NCBI GenBank assembly: GCA_030015575.1
Contig: JASDDO010000008.1
Span: 81,445,965 to 81,509,964, forward strand
DNA from: Agapanthus africanus
Lineage: Eukaryota; Streptophyta; Magnoliopsida; Asparagales; Amaryllidaceae
Length of the DNA stretch: 64,000 nucleotides
Direction: 5' to 3'
The notes under the pieces are model-generated. The model was not told the DNA's origin and ran no database searches. It saw nothing but the letters and a program-made list of their open reading frames with translations. Position numbers and translations under genes: made by a program. How positions within the stretch are numbered: position 1 is the first letter of the stretch; each line of letters starts with the position of its first letter. This document shows positions 46,856 through 59,300 of the stretch, piece by piece.

Positions 46856-49800
46856 ATGGCATTCACCTGCTCGAAGTGCTCCAACTGCAGCTGCAACCCG
46901 TGCTCCGCCTCACCTAGAGGTGTAGCTTATGGACCTCAAGCGGCGTCCTTGTTCACGATGCCGATAGAACAAGTCACCCAGGCTACTACTGGATTATTTT
47001 TCGGGACCATGCTCCCGCCAATGAGCTTCACTGCCCCAATGACCGTACCAGAAGCTCCTAAGAAGTCGGTCTTCGATCGACTTACAGCTGCTGCGGCCCC
47101 TCTCAACGGGTCGCCCAACACCAATGCCTCGGTCTTCTCCAGACTAGGCCAAAACTCCTGCGGGCCCACAATGAAGCTTGCGGTCCCAAAGAAGGTTATT
47201 CAAAAGAGAGTAGCCAAACCTGCTCCAGAAGTCGTCAAGGCGGCTTCTCCTACCAAGGGGTCAGTCTTCACAAGACTGGATGTCCCAACTCCTACTCTCG
47301 CTCCGGCTACTCAAAAGGCATCAGTCTTTAATAGGCTGACACCGACAGCAGCCCCTCACCTGAACAGGGGGCAAGACAAGGTCGTCCCCGTCACCGATCC
47401 AATTCCCACAACTCGACATGCTCGACATCGCCACTGGCGCCGAGTGAGGGAGTCCGGAGGTAGTTCCCCTTCTGGGTTAACTCTACCAGCCCCGACGATG
47501 GAAGTTAATGCTGCTGTTCCGACTGGGAACATGTTTGAACTGCTAAATAAAGTGCGTAGGAATTCTCCTACCGCTGTACTGAAGAGGTCTCCCCCTCCGC
47601 TGGAAAAGGTTGTGGAAGCAAAGCCAGAACAGCCCCAATCCCCTCAACGGCTGTCCTCCAAAATCTATAAAGTCTGGCGGCAGGCCCGAGACTCGGTGAT
47701 CGATCCAAATTTCTCCCGCCAGCACAAGAAGCTGAAGGTCCAACAGGAAGTCAGCCATCCTGCTAAGCCACGAAAAGCTGTCTGGGTGCCCACCTCGACG
47801 GCTCCCTCAACTTCGATCGCTCCTGAGAAAAGAAGGCCGGAGAAGGTCCCTGTGCTGACGGCAAAAGCCAAAAACACTGAACCCAAACGCCCTAAGTCTG
47901 GGGGCATGGTTGTCCATACCATTTACATGGCATCTGGGAAGGAAGATAGCCACGCTTCAACGGGCCACCGACCACTCACCCGATCCATTACAAGAGCCCA
48001 GGAACAACAGCAGCAGAAGCTCCAGGAGATGCTGACTGGGATGGCCGCACTCACCGGACCAAAAGAAAGCCCGGAGGCGTCATCGGAGCAGCGTCGTGAA
48101 CACGAAACTGATACTGAGTTCCTTCGTAGAATGCTTGAAAAGAAGGACAAGGAGGCTGCAGAACAAGCGGCCAATATAAAGCAGATGGCTCTTCTGTTTC
48201 AAGACATGGTCGGGATGATGATACAGCCGGATCCCCCAGCCGAAGATCCTCCGATTATCCTTGAAGATGACAGAGGAGAAACGTCAAATCCACCTCAGGC
48301 TCTTTCAACAGCTAAAGAGGAGACAATTTCCAAGGCCGCCCTGGATGACTATATTGCTCAGCAAATAAGAGTTCACCAGGCAACTGAGACGACCGGCCAA
48401 GTCGTCAAAACGGGGCGACCATATCCGAGCTGGTATGATCAGATAAAATACCCGCCGGGATACACGATCCCGAAATTCCATGTCTACAAGGGGACATGCA
48501 ATCCTCATCAACATGTTGCCCAGTTCAGGGCTCTTTGTGGCAACACCGGCGGCGATGATAAGCTCTTGCTTCGCCAATTCATCGGCAGCTTATCGGAGAC
48601 GGCGTTTGAATGGTACTCCGAGCTTCCAAATAACTCCGTCAAAACTTTCGCAGAGATGGAGTTGCTATTCACTCAGCGATTCGCGAGCGCCAGTGAACGC
48701 ACCCCGATAACAGCTTTCATCAATGCAAGAGTGAAGCCGGGCAAAACTTGGGTTCAATATGCAATCCGATGGCGGAACTTGTGGTCGAAGTGTGAACAGC
48801 GCATCGAAGAAGCACCAGCGGTGGGCATGTTCGTGGGTACTCTGGATCCTCATGCAACTATTTCACAGTTCATGATATTCTTTAAACCGGCCACATTCCA
48901 GGCTTTAATTGATAAGTTAGCCCAGATGGATCAAATGGGTCACAGACCGTCTCCCCCGAAGCTGGAACCTCGAAACGACAAGGGTAAAGGGAAGGCGACC
49001 TTCGTTGCGAACACCCAACAGCAGCCCAGTGCCCCAAAGCTAGCGGATCAACTGGAGGAGAGACGGCGCTATTACAATGAGAAAATGAAGCGTCCTTACT
49101 CATTCCCACGGGACAAAACGAAGAGGTTGTTCGAGCTAGCGATGCGCAACAGGCTTATCAACTTGCCAAATCCCAGGCGACCGCCGTAACCCAGCGAAGT
49201 GAATAATCCTAATTACTGCCCTTACCACCAAACGGTAAGTCACCCAATCGAGAATTGCTTCGTCTTTAAGGGATGGATCGAAGATCGGTACTTACAAGGC
49301 AAGTTTGCGCTGTCCGAGAAGTGGAAAGTAAACCCACCGCAACCGCACACTCCTAAGAAGACAGACGCACCGGGGGCAACTTGTTCTTTTGCTAAAAAAG
49401 CTCCATGGGAGGTTGTGCTTTTAGCCAAAACCAAAAGGATGCTGAATGATCTTCAGACATGCCCGGCGATCAGGTGGAAGAACCCGCTAGAACCCCAGAT
49501 CATCGAAGGGATGCTGAAGCCACGCCTAACTCCAAAGATTGGTGGTGATGGCCCGAGCACTCACACCCAGCCGTCAAAATCTTCAAAGAAGAATAAGAAG
49601 ATATCCAAAAAGCCCGTGAAGGCTTGTGACAAGCCCACGGACCTGCAGAAACAGATCGACGCGCTGGAAGAGTACAATCAGAAGGCGCGGACTCCCATCA
49701 CGCTCCAAAAGTTCCTCAGCCATGTCCTTCAGGAAGAAGATGATGGAGAAAGCTCGTCGGATGAATCTGAGGATTACATAGCAAGTTGTCACGTGATCTC

Positions 49801-52730
49801 TCACTCGTTTAAAGAAAATGAAAAGGATTCTTGCACAGAGAAACTGGGGGTAGACCCTGAACCAGAACTTCTGGGGCCGTCAGATAAAATGATCGACACA
49901 TTCCTCAACGAAGCTCTCCTGAAAAGTAAAGCTGATCGGGAACGTGAGATGGCCATATTTGAAAGAGCCAAACGCCGGCGACTAGACGAAAGAGTCGAGA
50001 CACTCCCGCCGAATCAAAAGACATCCGTTGCGGATAAAAACAAGTTCAAGACGAGGAAAAGGTTTGCTAAAGCCATATCAATGGGAATGAAGCTACCACC
50101 CTCTGAAAGAAACACTCCCGGTGAAGCAGAAACACATCCTAGCTACTGCTCATATCATCGAAGGATTTCGCACTCCACCGAAGAATGCGATGCTTTTAAA
50201 AGATGGTGGCAGGGATATGTTGCTCACCGGCAACATTTTAAGCGGATGAAACGCAAAACTCAGCGGGAGCAAAGAAGCGCTACTGAGGAGCATAAGAGAG
50301 ACACCAGTAATTGTCGCATGGTCAACACCACGGGATCGCAAATTCTCACTTTCGGAAGCGACTCTGACAAAGAAATGGCTCTTGACCCCCTCTTTAAAGA
50401 ATCCGCATTAGGAGGGGAAGAAGAACCGAAGGCCTGTGAAAACATCCAACTGCGCAATCGCACGCTTCCAGAAAAGAATCTTGGATCCACGAGTAAAAAA
50501 GATAAGGGAAAGGAAAAGGTCTCCGAGGATATAGCCCTGGACGATCAGGTCATGAAAGAACTGACCACCAAGGACCCGCCAAAGAAGAATAAGGTGGACT
50601 ATAACGTTCTAGCACACTTGAGGAAATTGCCCTCACAACTCAGCATTCTCGACGCCCTTTTACTATCCAAAGAAGTGAGAGATTCACTGATCACGGCGCT
50701 ACAAGAGCCAGAGCAATTCCAAGCTTTTCTCGCCGAAGAAAAGATGAATTACGAGCTGGAGGAAGTACACACAGCCGATATCACCTTCGGCGACGAAGAC
50801 CTCCTCCTTGGAACGTGCGAGCACAACCGTCCCCTCTATGTCTCAGGATACTGCCACGATATAAAGATAGGCAAAATCCTGGTCGACAATGGGTCTTCCG
50901 TCAATCTCCTCAACGTGCGAGTGTTGAAGGAAATCTGCATGAGTGTCCAGCATCTCGCTCGTGATAAAATCACCATCTCTGGTTTTGACTCCCAGTCATT
51001 GCGGACTCTCGGATCTGTGATATTGACATTACGCTTCGGGCTTCTCATCACAGACATTAAATTTCTTGTCATTGAAGCCAAGACATGCTATAACGCTTTT
51101 CTCGGCCGGCCTTGGTTACACGAGTACAACATCATCCCTTCTACACAATATCAGTGTATGAAATATTTCAAGGATGGTCTCAAGTATACCGTGACGGGAG
51201 AGTTGAACCCATTCTCCGTGAACAAAGTCCGCAAGTATGAAGATGCAAAATATTTCTTGCCAGATTTTGAAGACACGGAGAGATGTCATAAACCGGAGAA
51301 TAAAGCTATCGCCACCATTCCTATCTTCGGGAGTGATACTAAAGAAGAAGAAGCGATGGTTTATTCGGGTCTACCCCAGTACAAAAAGCCAGGATCGTCC
51401 GCTCCTATGTTGATCTTTGGCAGTGACTCAGAAGACGAGGTTAATGCTATATTCTCCGCTCGGCCTTCAATACAAACATTCGCTGATGAAGAACAAAGTT
51501 TGCAAATTGCCATGGTTCCGCCCAAACATCATAAAGAAGTAGACGCGCTTGATACCTACAGTGTGGAAGAGCTGCAAACGTTCTATATCCCTCCCAGGCG
51601 AGAAGGCGAAAAGGCGATCCTATTCTACCGCTCCGGGGAAAATAAAGTGGAGAAAGAAATCTGGCACGACACGGATCCTACACTTGACAGGCTTCATCCC
51701 ATCCGTCTGCCTAGATATTACACAGAAGGCTTAAAAAGGCTATTGAAGCGCCAATGGATACCCTTCAAACAGACCGCTCGAAAAGCTAAGTTCTATGATA
51801 GGATCTGGAACTTTCCCGGAACTCAACGCAAGTTGCCCAACGGGAGAATGGAAGCGATCGGGCTTGGATATGTTCGGTCCAAGAAATGAGAGCTACTCCG
51901 CGACTGCTATGTTGTACATGACTTTGATGAAGAAGGAGATGCTCAATGGGAGAGTGCTAATCCTGAACCAGAAAGAGTCCCCGACGCAAAAATGCCCAGT
52001 CCGTCGTTCGAAGAACAAATGGACAAGCTTATAAGGGAAGCTGGTCAAAAAGTTCGAGACGACCATAACCGCGAAATAGCCATCTACGAGAAAACCAGGA
52101 TGCAACGCCTTCTCCAACAGGCCGCGAAAGACGAAAATGCCGCTCCCTGTCAACCTGTTGTAAAAAAGGCCCGACGCAGAGGCAGAAACAAGTCAAAAAG
52201 CGGAAAAGGCATTCAGCAACGACAAAGCGGGACCAAGAAGTCACGCGAGCGGGAATCGAGCGGTCCGGATTTGTCTCTTATGAAGAAGATGAGTCGAGCA
52301 TACTCTTTTCCTCAAGACAAGACAAAGAAGATACTTGACCTTGCTATAAGACATCAAATGATTACACTTCCAGAGTCTAAACACCCCGAGCAAGCAGGCG
52401 AAGTCTCTCACCTACACTATTGCTCTTATCACCGAGCAGTAGGACATCCTCTCTAAGACTGCTTCACCTTCAAGAACTGGGTCGAAGATCAATATCACCT
52501 CAGCAAGTTCGCTCTATCCGACAGTTGGAAGGTAACACCGCCGCAGAAGCATGAACCCAAAGCTACGAGAGTAGAACCAGATACACATCGGTCTTCGAAG
52601 CGAACTCGTACTTGTCATATGATAATATCATCAAAAGAAGAAACTGAGAATATGCATGACCTTACCTGGTGCTTCGAAAACAATGATGACTAGGTGATTT
52701 CAAAGTTTCCACCGGTGCCAAAAGAGCTGG
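46856..52730 (+). pseudogene. Gag-protease polyprotein of Tat-A, one frame with four in-frame stops, cut by Tat-B
   Basis: I chose the ATG at 46,856 (context ACAACAATGG) over the upstream in-frame Met at 46,784. One frame runs about 1,958 codons to 52,730 with no frameshift but stops at 49,187 (TAA), 51,887 (TGA), 52,454 (TAA) and 52,691 (TAG). Parts in order: Cys-rich start (TCSKCSNCSCNPC); four SVFxRL repeats; charged region; gag capsid domain at 48,470-48,920 (GNTGGDDKLLLRQFIGSLS, AFEWYSELPNNSV, LLFTQRFAS); module 1 with knuckle YCPYHQTVSHPIENC (49,214); module 2 YCSYHRRISHSTEEC (50,143); protease with KILVDNGSSVNLLN (50,870) and NAFLGRPWLHEYNIIPST; module 3 YCSYHRAVGHPL-stop-DC (52,420). 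RT, RNase H and integrase are absent here; they should lie beyond the Tat-B insertion, or are missing. Confidence 0.85.
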
Positions 52731-53479
52731 TGTTCCCCTCCGAACGGCGGCCTAGACGTTAGGACGTTCTGTGCCTGGGGTTCGGGGCAGATGCTATTTG
52801 GTTTTATCCGTCTATCTCTCCGAAGATGCCAAGTTGATTTATGACACCTTGTATCGGAGGTTTAGACGGATGCGGCCGATGTAGCAGACTTCGTCAGATT
52901 CCCCCTCAGGGTGAGGGGTTTTTGATTGTGGGGACGCTCTTCCCTGCAGGCGCAAGCCCCTGCAGTTAATTACGCTACCGCATCGCGGTAACAACTTTCT
53001 CCTACTCCAGAATTTCACTTCGTGTCGTGTGTGTTTGTTTTGTTTGTGATTGCCCGTGGATTGTATACGGAGACTGAGTGATGTCGTCACCCGTAGGACG
53101 TGGATTAGTCCAAATCCGTATTTACTTAGATTTGGGTTTGGTGTTTTTAGTTTAAGGATGCATTAGTCGTGTTGCGTCTGAGATCGACTTAAACATTCGT
53201 TAAGGATACGTTAGTCCTGTTTTAGACTAAGATCAACTTAACATCATGATTGATTTAATTATCCGGCCGTCGGGACTCGTCACCTCTCTGACGTCGTTGA
53301 GGGATTACAACGACAGGCGTCTGAGGAGTTCAGAGATGTACCCTTGAACCAAAGTTAATTTGGAGTTTTATTGTTTATTTAAATGTCTAAGGACACGTTA
53401 ACCGTATTTGGGGTTAAGATCAACTTAGGCGGGACCGTTTAGATCCAACAAAGGAGCATTTTGGCCCTATTGTGCCAGT

Positions 53480-53780
53480 TTAGGGATATGGCGGTCCATC
53501 GCCAGTTTTAGGGACGTGGGGGTCCATTATTAGTTTAGGGACGTTTCGGTCCGTCGCCAGTTTAAAGACGTAGTGGTCCGTATTCCAGTTTAGAGACGTG
53601 GTCCATCGCCAGTTTAAAGACGTAGTGGTCCATATTCCAGTTTAGAGACGTGGTGGTCCGTCGCCAGTTTAGGGACGTAGTGGTCCATTATTAGTTTAGG
53701 GACGTTTCGGTCCGATATTAGTTTAGGGACGTTTCGGTCCGATATTAGTTTAGGGACGTTTCGGTCCGATATTAAATGAA
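53480..53780. repeat. Tandem repeats CAGTTTAGGGACGTGGTGGTCC in the Tat-B LTR
   Basis: About ten units of 27-33 bases; two variants alternate (GTGGTGGTCCGTCGCCAG and GTTTCGGTCCGATATTAG). They are the inverted counterpart of the GTCCTTAAAC repeats in the Tat-A LTR. Confidence 0.88.
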
Positions 53781-54811
53781 TGGTCGTTGGGACTCGTCAC
53801 CTCTTTGACGTCGTTGAAGAATTACAACGACAGATGTCAAAGGAGTTCGGAGATGTACCCTCGAACCGGTCGTGACTTAGTTCATGAAAGGCGTTTAATT
53901 TAAGGACTTACAGCCAGGATTGGGTTAAGTCCAATTTTTATTTTAGGCTCTGCCCGATCAATCTAAACAGGGCTCTGCCTCTTTTTATTCTTGCAGTTTG
54001 ATTTGGGCCAAGCCCTCAAGCATTTCCAAACAGGGCTCTGCCCTTTGTATGATTTGATTTGGGCCAGGCCCTCAAGAATTTTTCAAATAGGGCTCTGCCC
54101 TTTCATGATTTGATTTGGGCCAGGCCCTCAAGAATTTTTCCAAATAGGGTTCTGCCCTTTCATGATTTGGTTTGGGCCAGGCCCTCAAGAATTTTTCCAA
54201 ATAGGGCTCTGCCCTTTTATTTCTGATTTGGGCCAGGCCCTCAAGAATTTTTTAAATAGGGCTCTGCCCTTTCATTTCTGATTTGGGCCAGGCCCTTTTA
54301 AATAATGAGTTGCAGGAACTCAAGAATATTCTGATTGAAGAACAAAAGTGCATAGCACTTTTGATCTACATTTAGATCAAAAGAAAACAAGTTTTTCTTC
54401 TTGTTTTCTTTTCACAGAACCAAGGGTTCATATCAAGTGCAAGGCACTATTTATTATTCTTTTTCCTTTTTAGAACCAGGGGTTCATATCAAGTGCAAGG
54501 CACTATTTATTTTTTTTATTTTCTGTTCTTCAGAAATTTTACCTTCTTCTTTTTTTTGTTCTTGATTAATCTTCAAGAGCTTTTTTTTCTTCAGAAGTTT
54601 ATCCTTCTCTTGATGATTGATTCTCTGCTTTTTTGAATGAGGCTTGGGGTCTTATTTATAGTGCCCACAAATTTGTTGGATTTGTTAACAAAATCTTTCC
54701 TGAATAATTTTGGGAATTTTCCCACCATTGGATCTTTGATCTAAGGGTTCCTGTTTTACAGGAGAACATAAAAGATTTATCTAAATCTTTATTCAGTTGA
54801 TGCGCAACTCA

Positions 54812-55215
54812 CCAGCGTGTGACACGTGTCACGCATCCGTGCGCTTGCGCAGTTGCGGTTGCGCAACTGCGCAGACACGTGTCGCGCATCCGAGCTCTTG
54901 CGCAGTTGCAATTGCGCAACTGCGCAGACACGTGTCGCGCATCTGTGCGCTTGCGCAGCTGCGACTACGCAACTGCGCAGACACGTGTCATGCATCTGTG
55001 CGCTTGCGCAGACACGGGTCGCGTCGGTGCGTTTGCACAGCTGCGACTGCGCAAATGCGCAGACACGTGTCACGCATCAGTGCGCTTGCGCAGACACGTG
55101 TCTCGCATCCGTGTGCTTGCGCAGTTGCGATTGCGCACTGCGCAGACACGTGTCGTGCATCCATGCGCTTGTGCAGACACGTGTCGCGCTGCCATGCATT
55201 TGCGCAGTTAAGTCT
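54812..55215. repeat. 53-base GC-rich repeat with ACACGTGT in U3 of the Tat-B LTR
   Basis: About eight units, the best with a period of 53 bases. Each has CAGACACGTGTCGCGCATC and GCAGTTGCGATTGCGCAACTGC, itself a palindrome. All three plus frames and one minus frame stay open for 94-173 codons; these are repeat translations, not genes. Confidence 0.92.
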
Positions 55216-55390
55216 TTAATTACGTTTTCTGAAGAGCCTTGCTCTGATGGGACGCACCGTCTCGGGCGTTACGCTGCCCATTCAGCTTCTGCCACGTGGC
55301 AAATTGCGCGCTGCGCACGGAAACCGAAGCGTTGCTTCGAATTTTGAATTTTCAAAATTCAACAGAGCCTTGCTCTGATTGGGGGAAACA

Positions 55391-55405
55391 GATGCCCCCC
55401 ACCGT
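55391..55405 (-). other. Polypurine tract of Tat-B
   Basis: On - GGTGGGGGGCATC sits directly before the LTR start TGTTTCCCCC. This position identifies 52,731-55,390 as a 3' LTR, with the body of the element to its right. Confidence 0.72.
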
Positions 55406-55490
55406 TGCGCTCACGTGGCGCGCGCGTGGGTGCAACGGTGGCAAGATCCTGACCGTCGGATCGACGAGTCAGGTGAACAGGCGCAGGCGC

Positions 55491-55500
55491 CTATAAATAG
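55491..55500 (+). promoter_or_regulatory. TATA box of the Tat-B passenger gene
   Basis: CTATAAATAG on the strand opposite to the element's own direction, 835 bases before the ATG at 56,336. A short CACGTGG lies upstream at about 55,411. Confidence 0.68.
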
Positions 55501-56335
55501 GACCCTTGGTCCTTGGTAATTTTTTTACCATTCTCGAGAAATTAGATTTCAGAGCCTTGCTCTTACTTGAGAACTTCCAGAGCCTTGCTCTTGCGATTCT
55601 TTAAGAACTTCCAAGTTTTATCCTTAGAACCATTCTAGGTAAATTTAATTTAAATCAAATTTAAATAATCAGAGCCTTGCTCTTATAGATCTTTGATCTA
55701 AAAGAATCTCCTTTAGGGTTTCTACAACAGAGCCTTGCTCTTATAGATCTTTGATCTAGAGGAAACCTCTTTGGGGTTTTTATTCACAGAGCCTTGCTCT
55801 CAAAAATTTGTAGAGACTCTGTTCTTAGGTTTTAACCCATGAACAGAGGGGCCCACAGATTAATTAGAAAACTTTTTTTAAAGGTTTCCATGGATCTTTA
55901 AGATCCCACAATTTTAATTCTTAGGAATTATAAGTTTTTTATTACTGCTACAGAGCTAGGCTCTTTTTTAAGAAGTTTTATTCTTTTGAAACAGGGGTTT
56001 GACAAATGTCACTCTGTGACAGAGCTTTGCTCTGAAAAGAGGAGATCTTCTCCTTGTCTTTAGGGGTTCCCCCCCCAATGAGGATATTCTCTTGGGGGTC
56101 TCTTTTATTGACTGATAGTCCCATTCAATGGTGGGATTGTCTCATCAAATGATGCGCCGTCATCTTGATTTTGTGGGTCCCCCTTTGGTCCCCTACCCAC
56201 TGCATCACAGCGTGGAGCCAGATTTTTATTTATTATTATTATTTTTATTATTATATATTTTTTTTTTATATATTATTTTTATTGAATGTTAAGTGTCAAG
56301 CCACTAATGATATATATATATTTTATGCAGGAAGG
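55501..56335 (+). other. Leader of the Tat-B passenger gene with CAGAGCCTTGCTCTT repeats
   Basis: At least five copies of CAGAGCCTTGCTCT (55,550-55,800), a stem with a CTT loop, plus two GATCTTTGATC words. The leader ends in a pyrimidine/AT-rich stretch and TTTTATGCAG (56,321-56,330), which looks like an intron acceptor directly before GAAGGATGTCTG. The upstream in-frame Met at 56,165 lies in that probable intron. Confidence 0.65.
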
Positions 56336-59300
56336 ATGTCTGACGACTTGTCTTTTCCCTTCGTTCGCTCGGAAGGAGGGTTCCCACACGCACCAGTGGA
56401 CCGGGTAGTGTTTGCCTTGATTAAAGATCGTGATCCTGAGTGCAAACATCTCCACCTATGGGGAAGGTGGTATAGCCAAATTATCCAGGGTCATCGCAGT
56501 TTTAGTTCCGCTTCGCCCTCCGAACCCATAGTTACGATCCCCTACGCAGATAAACCCCCGGTGGAGTATGCCGTGGAGGTTAAAAATTGGAATTCGGACG
56601 ATCTTCTTCAGCCTGCAATCGGCGCTATTCCGGTACAGCCGCCGCCGGCCATAGACATCTTAGGAAGGCGAATCTGTCAGGGTGAAGCACGCCCTTGGGG
56701 ACAGGCCTACAATATTGGATTGAATCCGCGACCGCTTGCTGGATACCTGCCATGGGCCCGGTACATCTTAGCGGCGAAAAGAGCTCATCTGACGAAGATC
56801 GGTTTATACTCCGCCGTCTATGTCTCGCTTTTCGAATATCCTACTCCTCCAACGTGGTGGACAAGGGCTTTCATTGAACAATGGAATATCCCCACGCATA
56901 CTTTCCTGACGGCGGATAGGGAAGTTTCCATTTCTCTAGAGGAGTTCGTTGAGCTTTCGGGTTTACCGGCGAGGGGGGAGGATTATGAGGAGCTGCTTCC
57001 TCCTGATGAATACGTCTTTGCCACCAAGCAGGTGGTACTCGACTTAACTCCGGAAAATGCCATCCAGCATCAGCATCCGGGCCTGGTGAGGGTGTTGGAG
57101 ATTTACGAGGAGCTTCATTTGGAATTGGGCGACCGAAGCGTTAGTTTCGCGGACTTCATTGCTCGTTTTATTCGCCCGGAATTTTTATCAGAGCGAGGTG
57201 ATAAGTTCGCCCAACTTGCTGACCCTTTTGGTTTCGGCCTGGACCGCCGGCCTTCATCAGAAATTGATCAGCGGAGTTTCTACCTTCCCGGCACTGCTAT
57301 CGTCCCTTTCTCAGAGATCGCCGTCCCTGGTATGGATGAGGAGACCTTCTTCATAGGGTTCTTAGGTCTGTGGCTGTGCAGCTTCGCGCTTCCCATGCAC
57401 CCACGCCTCATGCGGTCTTCTGTATTTTACCCGGCGCATCGAATGGTGGCCGGTCTGCAGTTATCAGTGGGGATCGCCGGGTTGGCTTACCTTTACAACG
57501 GACTTAGCATAGCGGCGGACGCTAATGAACCTGGGGTACAGCCTGCTAACTTCCCGATGCACTACTTCACTTCTTGGATGGAGCTGCATGTTCGGGGAGT
57601 GTTTGGTGCCCATAAAACTCCTCAGTTCTTTGAGAGATTCAAACTTCCAAGAATCATGCGATTGGTCGGGGCTTCCATCGTGTTTGCACCTCCGCGGGAG
57701 TCCAGGGGACTGCTTCTGCGTTCGCATTTAGTCGGGGCGAAGACCTCTTTTGTGGATAAGGTCATCACCATGGGTTCCGAGACCACTAAGTCAGTGGTGT
57801 CGCTGCGTGATGACTTTAAAGGCGGTGTTTCCGTGTTGAAGGCTCGGGAAATTCTTCACCTTTATTCCATTCGGCCGGGCTACTTGGTATTTAGGCAGAA
57901 TGAAACGGCCCTCTTCATGAGGTATAACCCGCATCGATTTGCCCGGCAATCGAGTTATAACCAAGGGGTCCCATTGGAAGCCTTCTTGGGAACACCTGCA
58001 GTCGGTCTAGAGGGGGTACGGAATGCGATGCATCACTTCATCCGGCTAAATACAGGCTCTTACTTTTTCATCAGCGAGCCCAGCTGTACCCCCAAGATAC
58101 TCAATTCGTATGTGGCCTGGTACGCGCACGCGATGGGACCAATCATCTTGATGGAGAAACGTCTATTGGTCGATCGTAGGGCTGCGCCTCCCGGCGGCAA
58201 TCGCAAGGCTCCATTGCAGCCCAGGGTTCAGGTTATCCCTCCGACGAAAGAGGCTGGAGCCGATCGACCACGCGTGTTGGCCCCTCCGCGTGGACTGCCA
58301 CTGCCCACTGCGGTGGATGCTCCAACGGTACCCCGTGCTCCGACAAAGACGGCTAAAGCGGCCTCGCCGGAGTAGGGTGTAGGAGCGGACATCGGGACTC
58401 GCCGCCCGAAAGTGACTGCCAAAACTGGCAAGCGCAAAGATGCTCCGAGTGGATCCAAGGCTGGCGAAAAGAAGAAGAAGAAGTCCACCTTGTCCCTCGA
58501 CGCGATTCTTAACTTAGAGCCCACGGCTCATCCTGTCGAGACTATATGTGAGTACGGCAGCAACGAGGGTTTCGTGGTGGACCCTGAGGACACCAATCTA
58601 GCCGCTGCCATTGCACCTTCGGAGCGATCAGCGAGGCTCGAAGCAATGTTAAGCAGACTCGCCGAGTCAGGTAATCATCAGCCTCCTTATTTGTCATTTT
58701 ATCCCACTTTTTATTATTGTCTTTAGCTAATATTTGCCTCATTTTCAGCAGGTGGATCTACTGAAAAGGCCATCGATGCCTCTCTGAAGACCTTCCAGGC
58801 GGAGGAGAAGAAGCGTGCCCTAGAAAGCGTCGGTATGTTTTACCCCGTTCTCTTTTATAAGGAAAGTTTGTTGCCCTTTTATGATAGTCGACCTGACCTT
58901 CTCTTGTTTCTTTACAGGGGTTGTATTAATCAGCGCAAGAACCCTTCCTAAGCCCGTCATCGAAGTCCCAGCTCCGTCGAAGTTGCCGCAAGAGCCTCGG
59001 CTCGATGCAACGACGAGGGATGCTCTGAAAAATCTGGAGGCATCCCTCTACACGAATGAGGAGGCTTCACTCAAGGAAGCTCTGATGGCATCTGCCTCAT
59101 CGGCTCAAGAGGAGCGGAAGCGGTCTAGACGCGAAGCTAAGGCGCGCAGAGCTGCTCTGGCCGCAGGAGCGGGCCCTAGCACTGTTCCTCACGCTAGTAC
59201 TCCTTCTGAAGAGCCCCCTGTGGCCCTGTCTACTGCTCGTCGGCAAGTGGCGCGCGCGGTTCGGAGCGCCAATGATAAATCTGCTTCAGGTAGTATTTCT

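Larger units (their letters stand above)
52731..55390 (-). repeat. 3' LTR of Tat-B, inserted in the Tat-A frame
   Basis: In plus orientation it starts TGTTCCCCTCCG and ends GGGGGAAACA: the inverse of the Tat-A LTR ends. It interrupts the Tat-A frame exactly after ...VPKEL at 52,730. The TATA box on - is TATAAATAAG (54,651-54,660). It contains, right to left: a 53-base CACGTG repeat, AAGTGC-ATA-GCACTT type words, a roughly 57-base repeat with GGGCTCTGCCC and GGGCCAGGCCC (54,030-54,300), the hairpin twice (53,283-53,326 and 53,800-53,843), and TTTAGGGACGT repeats (53,480-53,780). Length is about 2.66 kb. Confidence 0.88.

Noticed and set aside
52708..52730. A second primer site (CCACCGGTGCCA resembles the inverted Tat-A primer site).
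   Set aside because: These bases are in frame with the Tat-A polyprotein (KFPPVPKEL) and no minus-strand gag follows. The resemblance is short and probably chance.
54789..55347. Overlapping Cys/Arg/Ala-rich ORFs in three plus frames and one minus frame.
   Set aside because: All come from a stop-free 53-base GC-rich repeat in U3 of the LTR.
43933..55390. A giant terminal-inverted-repeat (MULE or foldback) element bounded by two 2.7-kb inverted arms.
   Set aside because: The arms have LTR ends, TATA boxes and a primer site or polypurine tract. The bases flanking both ends do not match, and the gag frame runs right up to 52,730. Two nested retrotransposons on opposite strands explain everything.
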